A DNA stretch of 64,000 nt, taken from the NCBI GenBank assembly GCA_907163375.1, contig CAJQUW010012665.1:186001-250000 (forward strand), read 5' to 3'. The DNA comes from Prostheceraeus crozeri (taxonomy: Eukaryota; Platyhelminthes; Polycladida; Euryleptidae). The notes beneath the pieces were generated by a model. That model did no database searches. It was given only the letters and a program-made list of their open reading frames with translations, and was not told where the DNA came from. Each line of letters opens with the position of its first letter. The first letter of the stretch is position 1. This document shows, in pieces, positions 10,090-22,360 of the stretch. Made by a program: the position numbers and the translations under genes.

Positions 10090-13000
10090 ATAAAAGTTGT
10101 CCACTTCCATTGAGATTTTCTATATCAAGTGGATCGTTTTTAATGTCATAGAGTATATATACTGAATTCAAATCGACTTATACTTTTCCTTCCAGTCAGT
10201 AATAATATTTGCTGTAGTTCTTCGTCCATGATGAAACACTAGCCCATGACTTTTGGAATAGCACGCTAGCTCTTATTATGAACGGATCAAAATGCCACAG
10301 CTGATCATAGACTTGCACGACGGTGTTAACAATTGTTTGTTTATTACTTTAATCCGAGTCATCGTTGACAACAATTGTATTTGAATTTATAACTCAGCCT
10401 TTTCAGCGTCCCACGAAAATCCTAGCGATTTAATAGTTGGGGAAGATTACCCCAAGATGTCGCCTACTTCGGTCAATTCATCACTTTAATAGATTCAACG
10501 GTTTCTTTGCAATTACTCTTCCATTTCTTGATGTCTATCTGTACATTATTGAATATCTCAGTCAGTTGATCTCTGCTATCGACGAAATAATCGATATAGT
10601 TGATCTTGCGATCAGCTCAGCTGTATCTTTTTGTCTGCTTTGGAATTTTAGTGCATCATTTTGAATCGCATATAAAGCTATATAGGGATCGTGTGGCCGG
10701 AAGTCGTTCTTTTCTATTCATATGCTTCATAATTCCAAAAGAAACGGCAAAACTTTCGTCCGCTGGGTTTCAGAGATATTTGTAAGTGCATTTCTGAGAT
10801 ATCACCTGTTACAACGTACCTGTACTGTCTGAACCTCATTTAAACGGTAACTTATTTTGCAGTTTAGGCTCTGTCATTATCTCATCATTCAAACACGTGT
10901 TATTTTCTTTGGCAACAATCAACAAACGTCTACATCTAGTCATTACCCGATCATCTTTAATGACTGGAAAATATGGAATGCAATAGTATTATCTCTCTTT
11001 AACTTCGTTCTTTGATACTTCACTGATGAGCTTTTATCAAGGTTAGATGTAGGCATGTCATTCCATTTATCATCACGCTTCCATAAAATAGAGCTTGATA
11101 TCTGTCGTCAATTTTCCTGTGTTGCCTTGCGTTTTACTTCTCGCTCTAGAATATTCGCTGCTTTTCGTTCTTCATCGTTGCGAATTTGAACTCTTGTTAA
11201 ATCATCCTTGATGCCACTGACATTTGCTCAATCATCCTAATTGAAACATCTGCTTGGCAGTGATGCATGTGTTCAAATAGGTAAACTTAGCAACTTGACC
11301 ATTATAAGGCTAGGGAATTTTTCTCAGGCATTGATGATGGAAGGCTAAATCAACTTCAATCAACATTACAAGTGTTTTTCTGTTAAATGATTTTGAAAGA
11401 TGTATTATCTTTAAATACAACCATTCGTTCTGAGTTTTTCTTCAATTGAAACGTTTCGATTCTTTTAATATGTCTGATGCTGTTAACATGGCATCTCTTC
11501 TTTTTATTCTACCACTAGGAATTTCAACTGTAAATTGCACTGTGAGATGGAAACATTGTCTCTAATTGTGTAAAGTGAATTAAATTGTTTTGTATCATCG
11601 GCAAATTCAATCAAATTTCATTCATTTGCGTGTCACTTGTGATGCCTCTTGAAATATATGAACCTTCTTCTTTTCACTTTCAATACGCACTAGTGGTGTT
11701 GAAAGTTTGCTCTGACTTTCACAGAGTAATATTTTGTCATACTTGCAGTCCGGTGCAAAATACTCATACGTTAATGAAGAAGTCACAATACATCACTGGC
11801 TTTTGTGACCTAGCAGTCAACCTCTCGATGGTCTGGGATTAGCCGCAACTAGCAACTCGGGGATTAGCCGCAACTAGCAACTCGACATTGTCACATGTGT
11901 ATCGTGTGCAACTTCCTGACTTAGGGTTTACTTAACGCTTACCAAAGTGTAGCTTCTAAGCACAGACACACCTGTGAATCCACTGAAGCTTATATCCGTG
12001 CATAATTTGTGGGCATAATGCAACATGCGACATGCCATTGCTGGCTTAGTATACATTGCAGTCTTGATTTTGCAGTTATTGGTGGTGTGTAGCCGAAGGA
12101 AAATGGGATAGACTACATTCGTGCATTGGGCACACAAGTAAAATTTCAAAATTATGTGCATGCAGCATATGCGTTATAGAAAATGCATACTTCATTGCAA
12201 CAGACTGTACCGGCTAGAGCTAGTAGCAGCTCGCACTATTCGCAAGTACTGGTTCGGGGAGTCTCAGAAAGTATTAGCAGTTTCAAATTCTAGCTATTTG
12301 AAGCCATTGAGGACAGCTTTCTTACTGGATTTGGTGGGCTTGTCCGTCTCCAAATCATCACTAGATGGCCGCTGTTCAGTTAACGTTTCTTTTTTGTGCC
12401 ATTGATATTATTGAAACTGTTTTCAAAATTGTGCCGATTTGTACGCGTATTTTTTCAATTTTTCCCAGGTTTAGCCTGGCGAAGCTCGTGTCATATCTTT
12501 TTCAAGAAATTATTTAGCATGTAGCCTTCCACGTGACACCATTATAGAAGCTAAATTTCAGTGTCCAGTCAAATGAGAATTGAAATCCAGCGTGTTTAAA
12601 GTAAATTGCCGCAAACAGTTGACAGAAATTGTTCCTTGTTGCGCGAACTTCACATGCTTGCAGATTCCAAAATCATGACAACTTTATGGATGCTTTATTA
12701 ACAATCTAAATTTGAAAGAATTTATTATTTCTTCACACATTTAAGTATTGCGCCGGTCCGAGGCTTCGCGGACATGTTTTATAGACAATAATAGAGTACG
12801 CAAAGATTTGCTGGACGATGATGATGCGGACTAGATTGCATCAAAATAAATTATTTAGTTATATTTCTTTGTTCTGGTTAATACGGCAACTTCGTCAAGA
12901 ATTATTTGATATTCCTTTCGGATTAAAGTCTCATGTCGAGGAACAAAGCAAACAAGGGTCCCCATTCAACTATCGAAATTGATAAAATCTTCATCTATAA

Positions 13001-13423
13001 TTGAATCGATGTGATCAGGGATGTTATTCTTCCAGCATTTGACGATTTCTGGCTGCGCCCTCTTATCTTAAGTGGTGAAGAAAGAAGGCTGAGGGGAACA
13101 AAAAGATCTTCGTTTGTTTTAATCTACCAAACACAATAACTATTACCATTTCATTTACACCGAAAAACTTCCATCAACGCTTTAGATGATGCTGGTACCT
13201 CCTTAGCAGTGGTGATATCCGCTGCGGGAAAACATGGAAGAAATTAAGGGGCTGCGGGATTTTTAAATGAATTTATCTCCCTCTTGGCATCTTCCTAAAC
13301 TAATAAAAGCGTTTTTGTCAAACAAACTCATCCAAGAAATAAAGAAATCAACGGAATGTCTCGGTATGTTGCCAAATAGGCTCTCAGAATGAGAGATAAA
13401 AGGCGTTCTATTCAATACCTCGT
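10090..13423. other. No gene recognised; short tandem duplication
   Basis: AT-rich sequence without recognisable coding or element signal on either strand. The only structure I see is a 25-bp unit (starting GGGATTAGCCGCAACTAG) present twice in tandem at 11838-11887. The 5' end of the Tc1 element may extend somewhat right of 10002, but its inverted repeat could not be matched. Confidence 0.4.
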
Positions 13424-13790
13424 CTATCCGCTTAATCTCTCATAATTTCTATGTTCTTCAATGCTGTCTTGTGCCCATTGTTTGCGCGCTTCTGCCCCGA
13501 AGGAAAACGAACCAATAACCGATGAGGGCAGTGACTCACCTACGAGAAGGCGTTTGAACGTGAAACTGACCTGATTTTCTTGCCTGAGATCGCTGCGGTG
13601 ACGTGGATCGAACAGTTGGTTGACACACTCGAAATTTGCTGCACGGTGCACTAGCCTCTAGTCTAGACCCGCCACTCGCTGAGACTGTCAAGGCTCTTCT
13701 CTACTTCGTGACTTTGAGCCACTCCTCCCCTGCGATCAAGCACCTCCCCTTTTTTGCGTCCACTATAGACAGACTCCGCCGACGTTTGTT
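13424..13790 (-). promoter_or_regulatory. GC- and CpG-richer island, possible first exon (speculative)
   Basis: Locally richer in G, C and CpG than the surroundings. On the minus strand there is an open frame of 75 codons (13651-13424) and a good splice-donor-like CTCGTAGGTGAGT near 13547. That combination is what a promoter with a 5' exon can look like. I see no recognisable protein motif, no TATA box that I would trust and no downstream exon. It could equally be a decayed element. Low confidence. Confidence 0.2.
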
Positions 13791-16079
13791 TTGAGCGCAT
13801 TTCGTCGTACTTTATCGATTGTATGATAGTAAATCAATGTTGCGCACCCCTATCAAAGAAAATATGTTTCATCTCAATTGTTCAAACATAATATTGTGTA
13901 GCCTTGTGGTTTAACCGATTCAAATTTATCATGCACCAAATTGTTATTACATGAAAATTAGACGTAGGTCAAGTATTAAAGCAAAAAATACGTGGAATGT
14001 TGTGTTTCTTTTGGACGTCAGCACCTGCAGTACTGTACACGCTTCTCAATTTTTTTGTTCTTTATCATAGGCTACAAGTATCAGCCTTTTTTTCAATCTG
14101 ACTGCAAGTCTTTGACAGCCTGGAAATCGGTTGTCTTGACCTCTGCGCATCTGTAGGTACTCTTTTGATTTTTGAAGCAATATACACTTCGATCAGGCCA
14201 ATAAATGACTTCGATTTCTCTTTTGTAATTCCATGTATTGATAGCGCGGCAGTTAGGTGTTACAACCAGTTTGATAGACATGTTTGACGAATGGAAGTTT
14301 TGATCTACAGGAACGATGTTATAAGATTGTCATTTACAAATAGACATAAACTTACACTGCAAAGGACTCGTAAAGGGCAGTAGGCCTTCAAGCAACAGCG
14401 TAATAGGGACTGACGGATGCACAAATACCGCATTTAGGTATCTGTGTAGGAACTGCAAGGGGAAATATTTTGGAATGCCGTATCTTCGTAAAAAACGTAG
14501 AAATAGCCTTTTTTTAATAGCTGCGGGAAATTTTTTCGGTCTGCGCGAAAAATTTGATTTTGAGCGATATCACCACCGCTCCTTAGGTTCTGTGGATGCC
14601 CTATACGGTTCTGTAGGCACCCCTGGCATCTTTCGGCATCCCCTTCGGCACGGTTGTAAAAACCCACGTCGATTTAGATATTCCAAAAAGCCCATGCATT
14701 TTTTTAATAGTTTACTAAGTTCTCCAAAATATTATTGTATATTTTTAGCTATGGCATTTATTAATTGATGTGATTTTGAGGACAACTTATCCTGAGTGCT
14801 AAGATTGGGTTTCTTTGTTTTGTTTTTGTTTTTTATGTCTGACTGAATTGTTGTCTCTTGAATCGACCTGAACATTCAAACATGACATTCATTAGTGACC
14901 TACTTGGTTCTATTTTCTCTGTAACACAAATCGGGATGCAACGAACATTTTTTTGATTTTTTCTACAGTTGCAGGTAAATCATGAAATACATGATATAGA
15001 AGTTAAACTCATTTTCATATTTTTTGGCATTTCTTCGAAATTGATGTCTAAGTGATGTGATTCTTCGAGATATTTTCTTCAGTAGCGGGATTGATGCTCC
15101 CTGCTGTTTTGCCTGTCAGTGTTAACTTGTAGAATGAAAGTTAGTAGTTAAAGCGTCTTACAGAAATTACAGACAGTACTGCAGAGAAGTAATTGTGAAA
15201 AATAATTCATTTGGGTACAATAGATTTCTACAACTGACATGAGTGCATCCTTTGCTTCAAGGCGTACCTCCTCAGTTTCGCTTCCTTCCATGAACGCCTC
15301 CGTAATTTCGATAAGTGTCCTCTTAGATAATGCTGGCGCCTCCTTAGCTTCCATAGTTGCCCCCTAAGATTCTACAAGCACCTACGCCTTGTCTGAATGA
15401 ACGTTCATCGACCAATCGCAGTTTTGCTTCTGTTATTTAACTTAAGTTTCTTTCATCTTACTATAATTTGATTTTGAAAGTAGAGCAATAACGAATGATA
15501 AAATATTTGAGAGCATGAAAATGTTCACAGTTGGGCGGATATGTCTTAATATTATTTTTCCAAGTGTTTTTCTTCAGAAATGCGTCCGAGTAATGTATCG
15601 AAAGGTATTTCTGCAATTTTACCTTGTATCTGCAAGCAGTATGAAGCAAGCTTCCTCTTCTCAATGACACTAATTTCACTACAGATATTTTATAAGCCGT
15701 ATAGCATGTGTCTACCAACCATAATCGCAAACGTATCCGAAAACGGAGAACTTATTGGTCAATAGTCTTACACCATGTTCCATTTATAGTAATAAATCTC
15801 TGTGTAATATGCAGTCTGTTTCAAGAATGGTTGCGCAAAACACTTGGAACATGTAAGAATAGCATTTTGGACCGATTTTGCCAGTATTTATAGAGATTTC
15901 AGACCAATAGATTTAGATGTGCTCTTATAACAGAAATTGTTTTCCTCCTCGAAGCGGTTGGTTTTATGTCGATTTTGTGAGTCATAAGCAACATAAATTA
16001 AAGCAGCAGCAGTGTTCGTCAATCTTTTCCTTTCTGAATATATTTGCACCAATGACGAAAAGAGAAATTAATAGTAATT
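13791..16079. other. No gene recognised
   Basis: AT-rich, with short open frames and no motif that I can name. A 62-codon minus frame at 14281-14093 has protein-like composition (NTWNYKREIEVIYWPDRS) but no family I recognise. Confidence 0.35.
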
Positions 16080-16405
16080 TTATATGTTTTGTTAAATATA
16101 TTACAGTGTATCTGCGAAATTGCTGCTACAATTCGTTGCTTCAATTCATCAACTTTTAGGCATCCTTTGGCAGTAATAAACATTGGCTTGGAGGTCACCC
16201 AAGTTACTTCGGATAGTCATAAGCCACAGGGATTTAGACCTGCTGATCGTGCAGGCACCGACGGAGGAAATTGGCAGCTAATGACTCTTTGTTAGGCAAA
16301 TTGAACTTATAAAAATTGCTTCAGTGGATTCGCAATATATGGTGGTGCCCCATCCTGCATGAATATGCAAGATCGAACTTTCCTGGTACGTCGTAATTCG
16401 TGAAG
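16080..16405 (-). pseudogene. mariner/IS630-type transposase relic (C-terminal half)
   Basis: On the minus strand, LRRTRKVRSCIFMQDGAPPY followed by IANPLKQF is the region around the second catalytic Asp (QDGAPPH in relatives). Downstream, broken by frame changes and stops, come FPPSVPARSAGLNPCGLWL (normally WPARSPDLNPCDFWLW) and KVDELKQRIVAAISQI. The expected third catalytic residue position reads Gly here. The N-terminal half is missing. The relic fuses in frame to a LINE fragment at about 16406, so a long chimeric open frame (16579-16307) appears that is not a real gene. Confidence 0.75.
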
Positions 16406-16620
16406 AAGATGCTCTTTCTCGTCTCTGCGTGTGCTTCTTGGGAAGATTTTAGGTTTGGGTACGCATTCATTTACTGCAGAACTGCTTCTACCGAAATAGT
16501 ATCTGTAGAAGAGACTGTGTGAAGCAACATCTCCTCTGACGGAGAGCGGCTGCAACTCGTTGGCAAGTTCTTCATCCATAATGTTCTTTGCTAGTCGCTC
16601 GTTATAATTGAAGTGTTGTG
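16406..16620 (-). pseudogene. LINE RT C-terminal fragment
   Basis: Reads LSVRGDVASHSLFYRYYFGR, then SSAVNECVPKP and PRSTRR. This matches the RRDVASLSLFYRYYFGRCS block near the C-terminus of Jockey/CR1-like RTs. Only this 60-70 residue slice is left, and it abuts a mariner relic. The same protein type, earlier part, occurs at 55.0-55.8 kb. Confidence 0.72.
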
Positions 16621-19600
16621 TTTTCTGGATACATTACCAGTTTGCTCACATTTCGATTCGTGCATTACAAAATCGATGGCATGAAAACGAATCGGGACAA
16701 TTCATTCCCGACAGAAGTAAATGAAGATCTTTTACAAAATCTGATACAAAATCATCCATCAATGATGCCAATATCTTCCAACTGCAATTTACTTCTGCAT
16801 CCCGTATAACGCTGTATAATGATACTATTTTCGTTTTATCTTCTATTCTAGGTATGCGGATCAATATCTCTTCGCTGGATATGTTAAGGACATCTGAAAA
16901 TTTCTCGAACAACTTTGATGTTGAATACAACAACTTGCGTAAGTATGTTGCACCATCCTGGTCTTTCTTTTCAAATTTCACGACAGTTTTCAAGATCCTA
17001 TCTTGGATGAGAATGACATTATCAGAGCTCCCATTGCACAACTTCACCTGTTAATCTTTTGTTAGCCTGGAAATCGCACGACATTAATCAGTAAATTTGA
17101 AGATAATTCTCCTCCTGAAACAGGTCATGGTTAAAAGTTACGAAATAGACGATTCGATTGCGTCAGAACGTCTTGTGATCATTTCAGGTTGAATGACCAA
17201 TAAGTTAAGTTTCTTCTTAACCTTATATGAAGAGGGACGAGTTAAAGAGTCAGACTCTATTGAAGCGGAGACTTTATCCACCAGGAACAAGATTTTGATA
17301 TGCGCAAAGTTCTGAGTTTGTTGATAAAGATCATTCTAGCTGTCGCTTCACGTTTGTGTTGAAAACGTTAACGAAAAACTTGCGTTCAACGATCTTATGA
17401 GATGTTTTATAGGGCTGTGCCAACACTCGACGGCCTCAAGAATGGCAAGAGCCCGACTGGCAGGGCCGTAATATTTTCCTCTGATTCTTAGCGTGTCCAC
17501 TGATAGCTGTTTGACTCAGAAAGAACTCCAGTTCTTAACCTCCTCCTCCACTTCCCTTAGCCGAAATCTACAACGGGGAGATGATTAGGCCATCCCCTCG
17601 CAATTTTTACTGTGATCCTAGCTACAGGTGATCCTAGTGGATCGGCCTGCACTATTGGCTCACTGAAAGGTCAAATTTAGACCCGATTTCGAAAAGCTCT
17701 ATTTTCGAGGGTCTAGATTTTGTCACTTTTTACAAACATTTTATATTGCAGCTTCCAGCGGAGCGTGTCAATTTTCAATATGATCACAGTATTTTATAAA
17801 TATGAGTCTGAATAATATCACGATTACCAATTATATCACAGACATCGAACATATTATTGGAATGTCAACTGTTATCTAAATACTACTTATTGAAAAGCTT
17901 AGTAGAGACATATGAGTAGTCAGTTTTGTGTATTTTCCTTTTTATTTGAATTCTTTGGATACCTGCAAGTCATCCATCCTCTTTATGATCCTAATTGAAG
18001 TGGTAATGTATTTGAACTACAGAACACCATTTCAAAGGTACATTGGAAAGGTTATTCTTTGGGGGAAAAATCTTCCATTTTTCATGCGCAGATTCCTTGT
18101 AAAATTAATCTTGTCAATCTCTTTGTGTACTCACAAGTAACTTCTTAGTGCATTGAGGCAATTTAACATTGTTAAGGAGCTTTATAACCAAATTTCACCC
18201 AAATATCTAAAATTTCAAGGGTCTCTCGAAATCGGAACTTTGAAATTCGCCAAAAATGGAGATATGAAGCATCTGAATTCCATCATTAGAAAGTTCATAC
18301 GTCAGATCTGTTGTTTTAGAAGTTGAGGAGGATGGATGTCTTTCTACATGTTCACTTTATCCTTTGCCAACACGCCCTCTGACTTGAACAATGCGAACAC
18401 TAGTTAACTTCCTTGTCTGCCGCGTTTTGTCATGTCCCGACTCATCAGAACCGGTAGGAATGGCCCAAACTAGGTTATAATATTCAGAATGACCGAACCA
18501 CAGACTTTGATGATTGTAAACAACCCATCCGATATCTATGGACTGAACAAGCGTTGTACGGCTGATCATCAAAAACTGAAAAGTTTAGAAAGAATGTCTA
18601 GACTAGAATAAAGTAAACGCGGAATTATTTGTCACCCGCAGACTCAGTGTTTTGATGGGTGCTTGTAGACGGAACTTCTCCCGGAATGTCGTATTTGAAT
18701 TGTTCAACTCCGGACAACACACAGGACGACTGACGAGATGGTTGGTTGAGCTAGTGATGTGAAAACATTGAAGTTGACTTTGTTTCATCATTTGTCAGAT
18801 AATTCAGTTTAAGAGAAAGAAAATAATTCCTCTTCGACCAAAAATGGATTTATGCACGTGCATAATAAAATAGATAGATAATTATGTAAACAGTTTGCTC
18901 AGCTACACTTAGATCTACTATGTCCAAATTAGAGCATGCTTTAAACTACTGTTTTCGTGTTAGTAGTGAATTATCATTTTGCCGATTTATCTGTTAAAGA
19001 AGCATATTATAGTGAAGCCAAATTAATTTTATTCCGCATAATCGTACCGTATAAACAATGTCATTGAGTTAACACACAATGCTGTGCATTACCTATACTT
19101 CAAGTATAGACTTGAAAATGGATTGCATGATGGAATGATTTGCATGCTGGTCTATTGGCTCTAGATATGAATGCGTGAGCGAGAATCTACAGTAGGATAA
19201 CTTATTTACTTGTCTAAATCCACTGCGTCTATCAACAAAGCAGATTATGTTTTTAAGTCACTTTTGATTGCACGGTATAAAAATAGTGATAAGAGACATG
19301 GGTTTTTTTAAAATAAACTTCTGTTTAAAAGTTTAACACTATCCCTGGAAACCTAGCTATTATTCATCAGTTTGCAATTTGCATAAGTAAATCTCATTTC
19401 AATGCTTGAAACAATTTAATTCAGCCTCTTTATTCTCAGAGGTCAGTGCACAATAGCAACGCAGGAAGAACTTTTATCAACCGAGTGCCCTATGCTGACT
19501 TTATATCGTGACATTTTCTTCTGTGATCACCTCCACTGACTTACCAACTTGATTATTTTCACTTCTTCAATGTGTGCTGTGAGGCCAACACAGGAGTGAA

Positions 19601-21510
19601 TATCTAAGAATGCAGATGAACGTGGACTGCATTTCCGATGTTCTGCGGAGAAGGCTGTGGTGTATGGCCACTTTCTGAAAAGAGGATGACTTGACAAAGA
19701 GATCCTGTTGGAGGTAGAATGCAGGAGGCCTTGAGGAAGACCAAGGAAAACATGGTTGCAAGTCGTCTCCGATGATCTTCACGCTCTGAACCTGAATCGC
19801 CTACGATAGATGGAAGTGAAGGCGCGCCATCAGAAAACAACAGCCGTCAGACCGCCGCCGATGTGGAAAAGGAAGAAAATCGGGGAAGCAACTGTGTAGG
19901 TAATTGAAATGATGTCTTAGATTGTGCTTGCATCATTTAATGATCTGACTGCTTCAACTGATCCGTTGATTGAGAAGTTCTGTCTTCATTTTCTGAACAG
20001 AACTAATGAATCGCAGAAACCTCAATTGACAAATTTTGAGCGTGAGAATGTCTTACTTTCTTCTGTTATTGAGAGATTGAGCATTGAAGATTGGCATTGG
20101 ATGTCATCTGGCTTTGAGACAACTTGTTGTTCAATTTGTGTAGAAAGTCCCTCGACAAAATGCAAGGGTAGCTGGAATGATTAAATTCAATGATGAACGT
20201 CACGTATCAACCTATCACACTGTTACATATTTAAGTCTGACGTAATGATTGTTGTGTTAAAGATTTCATGAATTGTTCCAAGTGAATCCACCCATTGTCG
20301 ATCATCGAAGCGTTGCAAGTCATGCATGACCAAACCTACGTATGAAAGGCATATCTAGTGAAGATGCTTGCCTTTGAGAAGTAATAGGGCGTTGCCTGCA
20401 TTGATTGTTCTAATAATTCTGCGTGTCGTATGAACGTGATTCAGGTTATTATGTGTTAATGACTCATTGATCCACTCTTGCATACCGGTCGATACCGGTG
20501 CAGTGTACAAACATTAGATGCTTAATTACTGATGATGTACATTGATTTGATGATGTTCGTGTGTCCAAATAGGATTGAATTATTCAACTTTAGCTTGACT
20601 TCTAGCGAACGCTAAAGCGTGTTGATTCATGGCATTTGAAAGTCTAGGATTGCTGCATTTTTAGAGGACTGTCTAGACACTCATTTAAGTATTTTGTAAA
20701 CAGATTACATTGTCCTGATATTTTGAGCAAATAAACTGCACGGAATGGTTATCGGACTATTCATTTCATGTCTGGAGTTCTTTAGAAAAGGGAATTTTGG
20801 AGGCAGAATGAAGTGTAGTTGTTCCACCCTCCGGAAGGAAGCAAAAATTGTTGTGCCATGAAGAAAAATGGTTTGTGTACTGTAGGGAGCAAATACATGG
20901 TGTTGTTCATAAAAGACATGAGCACCTAATTTATGCGTTTTTATTCACAAAAGTTCATTGACAGCCGGAGACGCTGCATTTCGCTCCACAACGCCTCGGA
21001 ATGGACCAAACTAGCTTAAGATATCTAGATTGGATGAACAGGCTGAAGGACTGCACAACAGGATACTCTGTGTTTGTCTATCATGCCTTTGCCGTGCGGC
21101 TTCAGAGATTGTACAGTGAACAGCGAAACATCGAACAAAACTTTCAATGGCTTTTCAGCATGAAATTCATTTCAATATGAATAGTCGATTTAAATATTCA
21201 ATCAAAATTGCGCATAAAATATCGAAGAGATGAAGTCTGATTTGTGGCCTCACTCTGCCGACTAATTTCCACAAAGTCAAGAACTCAATGGACAAGGAGC
21301 CAAAAACCAAGTTAACATATCCCAATATCTCAATGATTCAGATTGTTCCTGGAAGAACCACGACAAGGGTCCTTTTGGGAATTGAACTTGCAACGCGGCC
21401 CAAATGTCTCCAGTGACATACGTGGCTGTGCCAAGAATGGGACGCATTGGAGAATCCATCCATTCAACTTGAATTCCTTTACTAATCGGCTGGACGCAGT
21501 TGCTATTGAA
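16621..21510. other. No gene recognised
   Basis: Nearly 5 kb of AT-rich sequence without convincing genes or elements. A 133-codon minus frame (17047-16646) is the longest, with charged, helical-looking sequence but no family resemblance and no clear splice sites, and I do not call it. No terminal repeats or tandem arrays seen. Confidence 0.4.
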
Positions 21511-22360
21511 GTTGTAACGTCATTATTCTCCCGTACTGCGGGCTTGGACAGTGCTGACATTGTCAGGCTTTAATCTGGAGTGTCGTGATCTTGTAGGCCG
21601 ACATAGAGAACTCTAGGACGGTAAACGAGAAGTGAGTGAGTGAGTAGTCCCCCCTTTCTTGCCCTTCCTGCCGACTTCCAATTGCACTTTCGGCAGGGTG
21701 ACACCAGGTCGGGGTGTGGGGAGGTTTTAGCAGGTGTCACCCTGTTAAAACATGTCAAAACCTAAATTTGACATAATTATATGATATTATTACCGCACAA
21801 CTTATAAAGTTAAGTTACAAAAATGTATTTTTGTTATAAAGAGATCATCCATTGATTCATGCCAAATCTGTATTCAAATTACAGTGACAAAAATGTACGA
21901 AACTCTCAAAATTTGACTAAAACCTATGAAACAAACGCATCACCTTGAAGGAATGACAGCTGACTGCTTAGCTTCAATTAAATTGAGTGGACTGATCGCC
22001 TCAAGACCTATTGCATAGGAGTGTAGCAGGTATTTGACCATATAAACGACACATAGTAGCCTATAGGCCTACAATACATAGATACAGGAATAAAAGCAAT
22101 TTCATAACAGAACACTATCCAGATCACCCAAATCATTGGTTTTTCACATTAAATATTATTGTAAATGCGAAATATGCTGTAAAAATTGCCCATTCACAGG
22201 TGCTTTTTATAAAAAATGTCCAGATTTGAGAACTCACATCAGCGATTTTTACATAGTTTTAACAGGGTGTTAGAGCCTGGTGCCACCTTGACTTTCGGCG
22301 CTCGACCTCTGGACCAAAAGATCGCTGGGGTAAGCACTTAGCCACTGTGCCATCGAGACC
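21511..22360 (-). repeat. tRNA-derived SINE interrupted by a hAT-type MITE
   Basis: On the minus strand the head starts GGTCTCGATGGCACAGTGG at 22360 (A box TGGCACAGTGG) and continues to GGTCCAGAGGTCGAGCG (B-box-like). The body follows on the other side of the insert: GGAAGTCGGCAGGAAGGGC and so on to about 21511. A second copy at 43741-43545 lacks the insert, which fixes the empty site. A stretch of about 60 bp (21598-21659) is also absent from the other copy. Confidence 0.78.
21694..22290. mobile_element. hAT-type MITE (597 bp) nested in a SINE
   Basis: Ends CAGGGTGACACCAGG and CCTGGTGCCACCTTG (13 of 15 pairs), flanked by a perfect 8-bp duplication ACTTTCGG (21686-21693 and 22291-22298). Comparison with the uninterrupted SINE at 43.6 kb shows ACTTTCGG once. 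Subterminal inverted copies of ACCCTGTTAAAAC lie further in. No coding potential. The 8-bp duplication and CAGGG end indicate a hAT-mobilised element. Confidence 0.88.

Noticed and set aside
16646-17047. A 133-codon minus-strand frame as a host gene
   Set aside because: No known domain, no clear splice sites and AT-rich composition like the surroundings.
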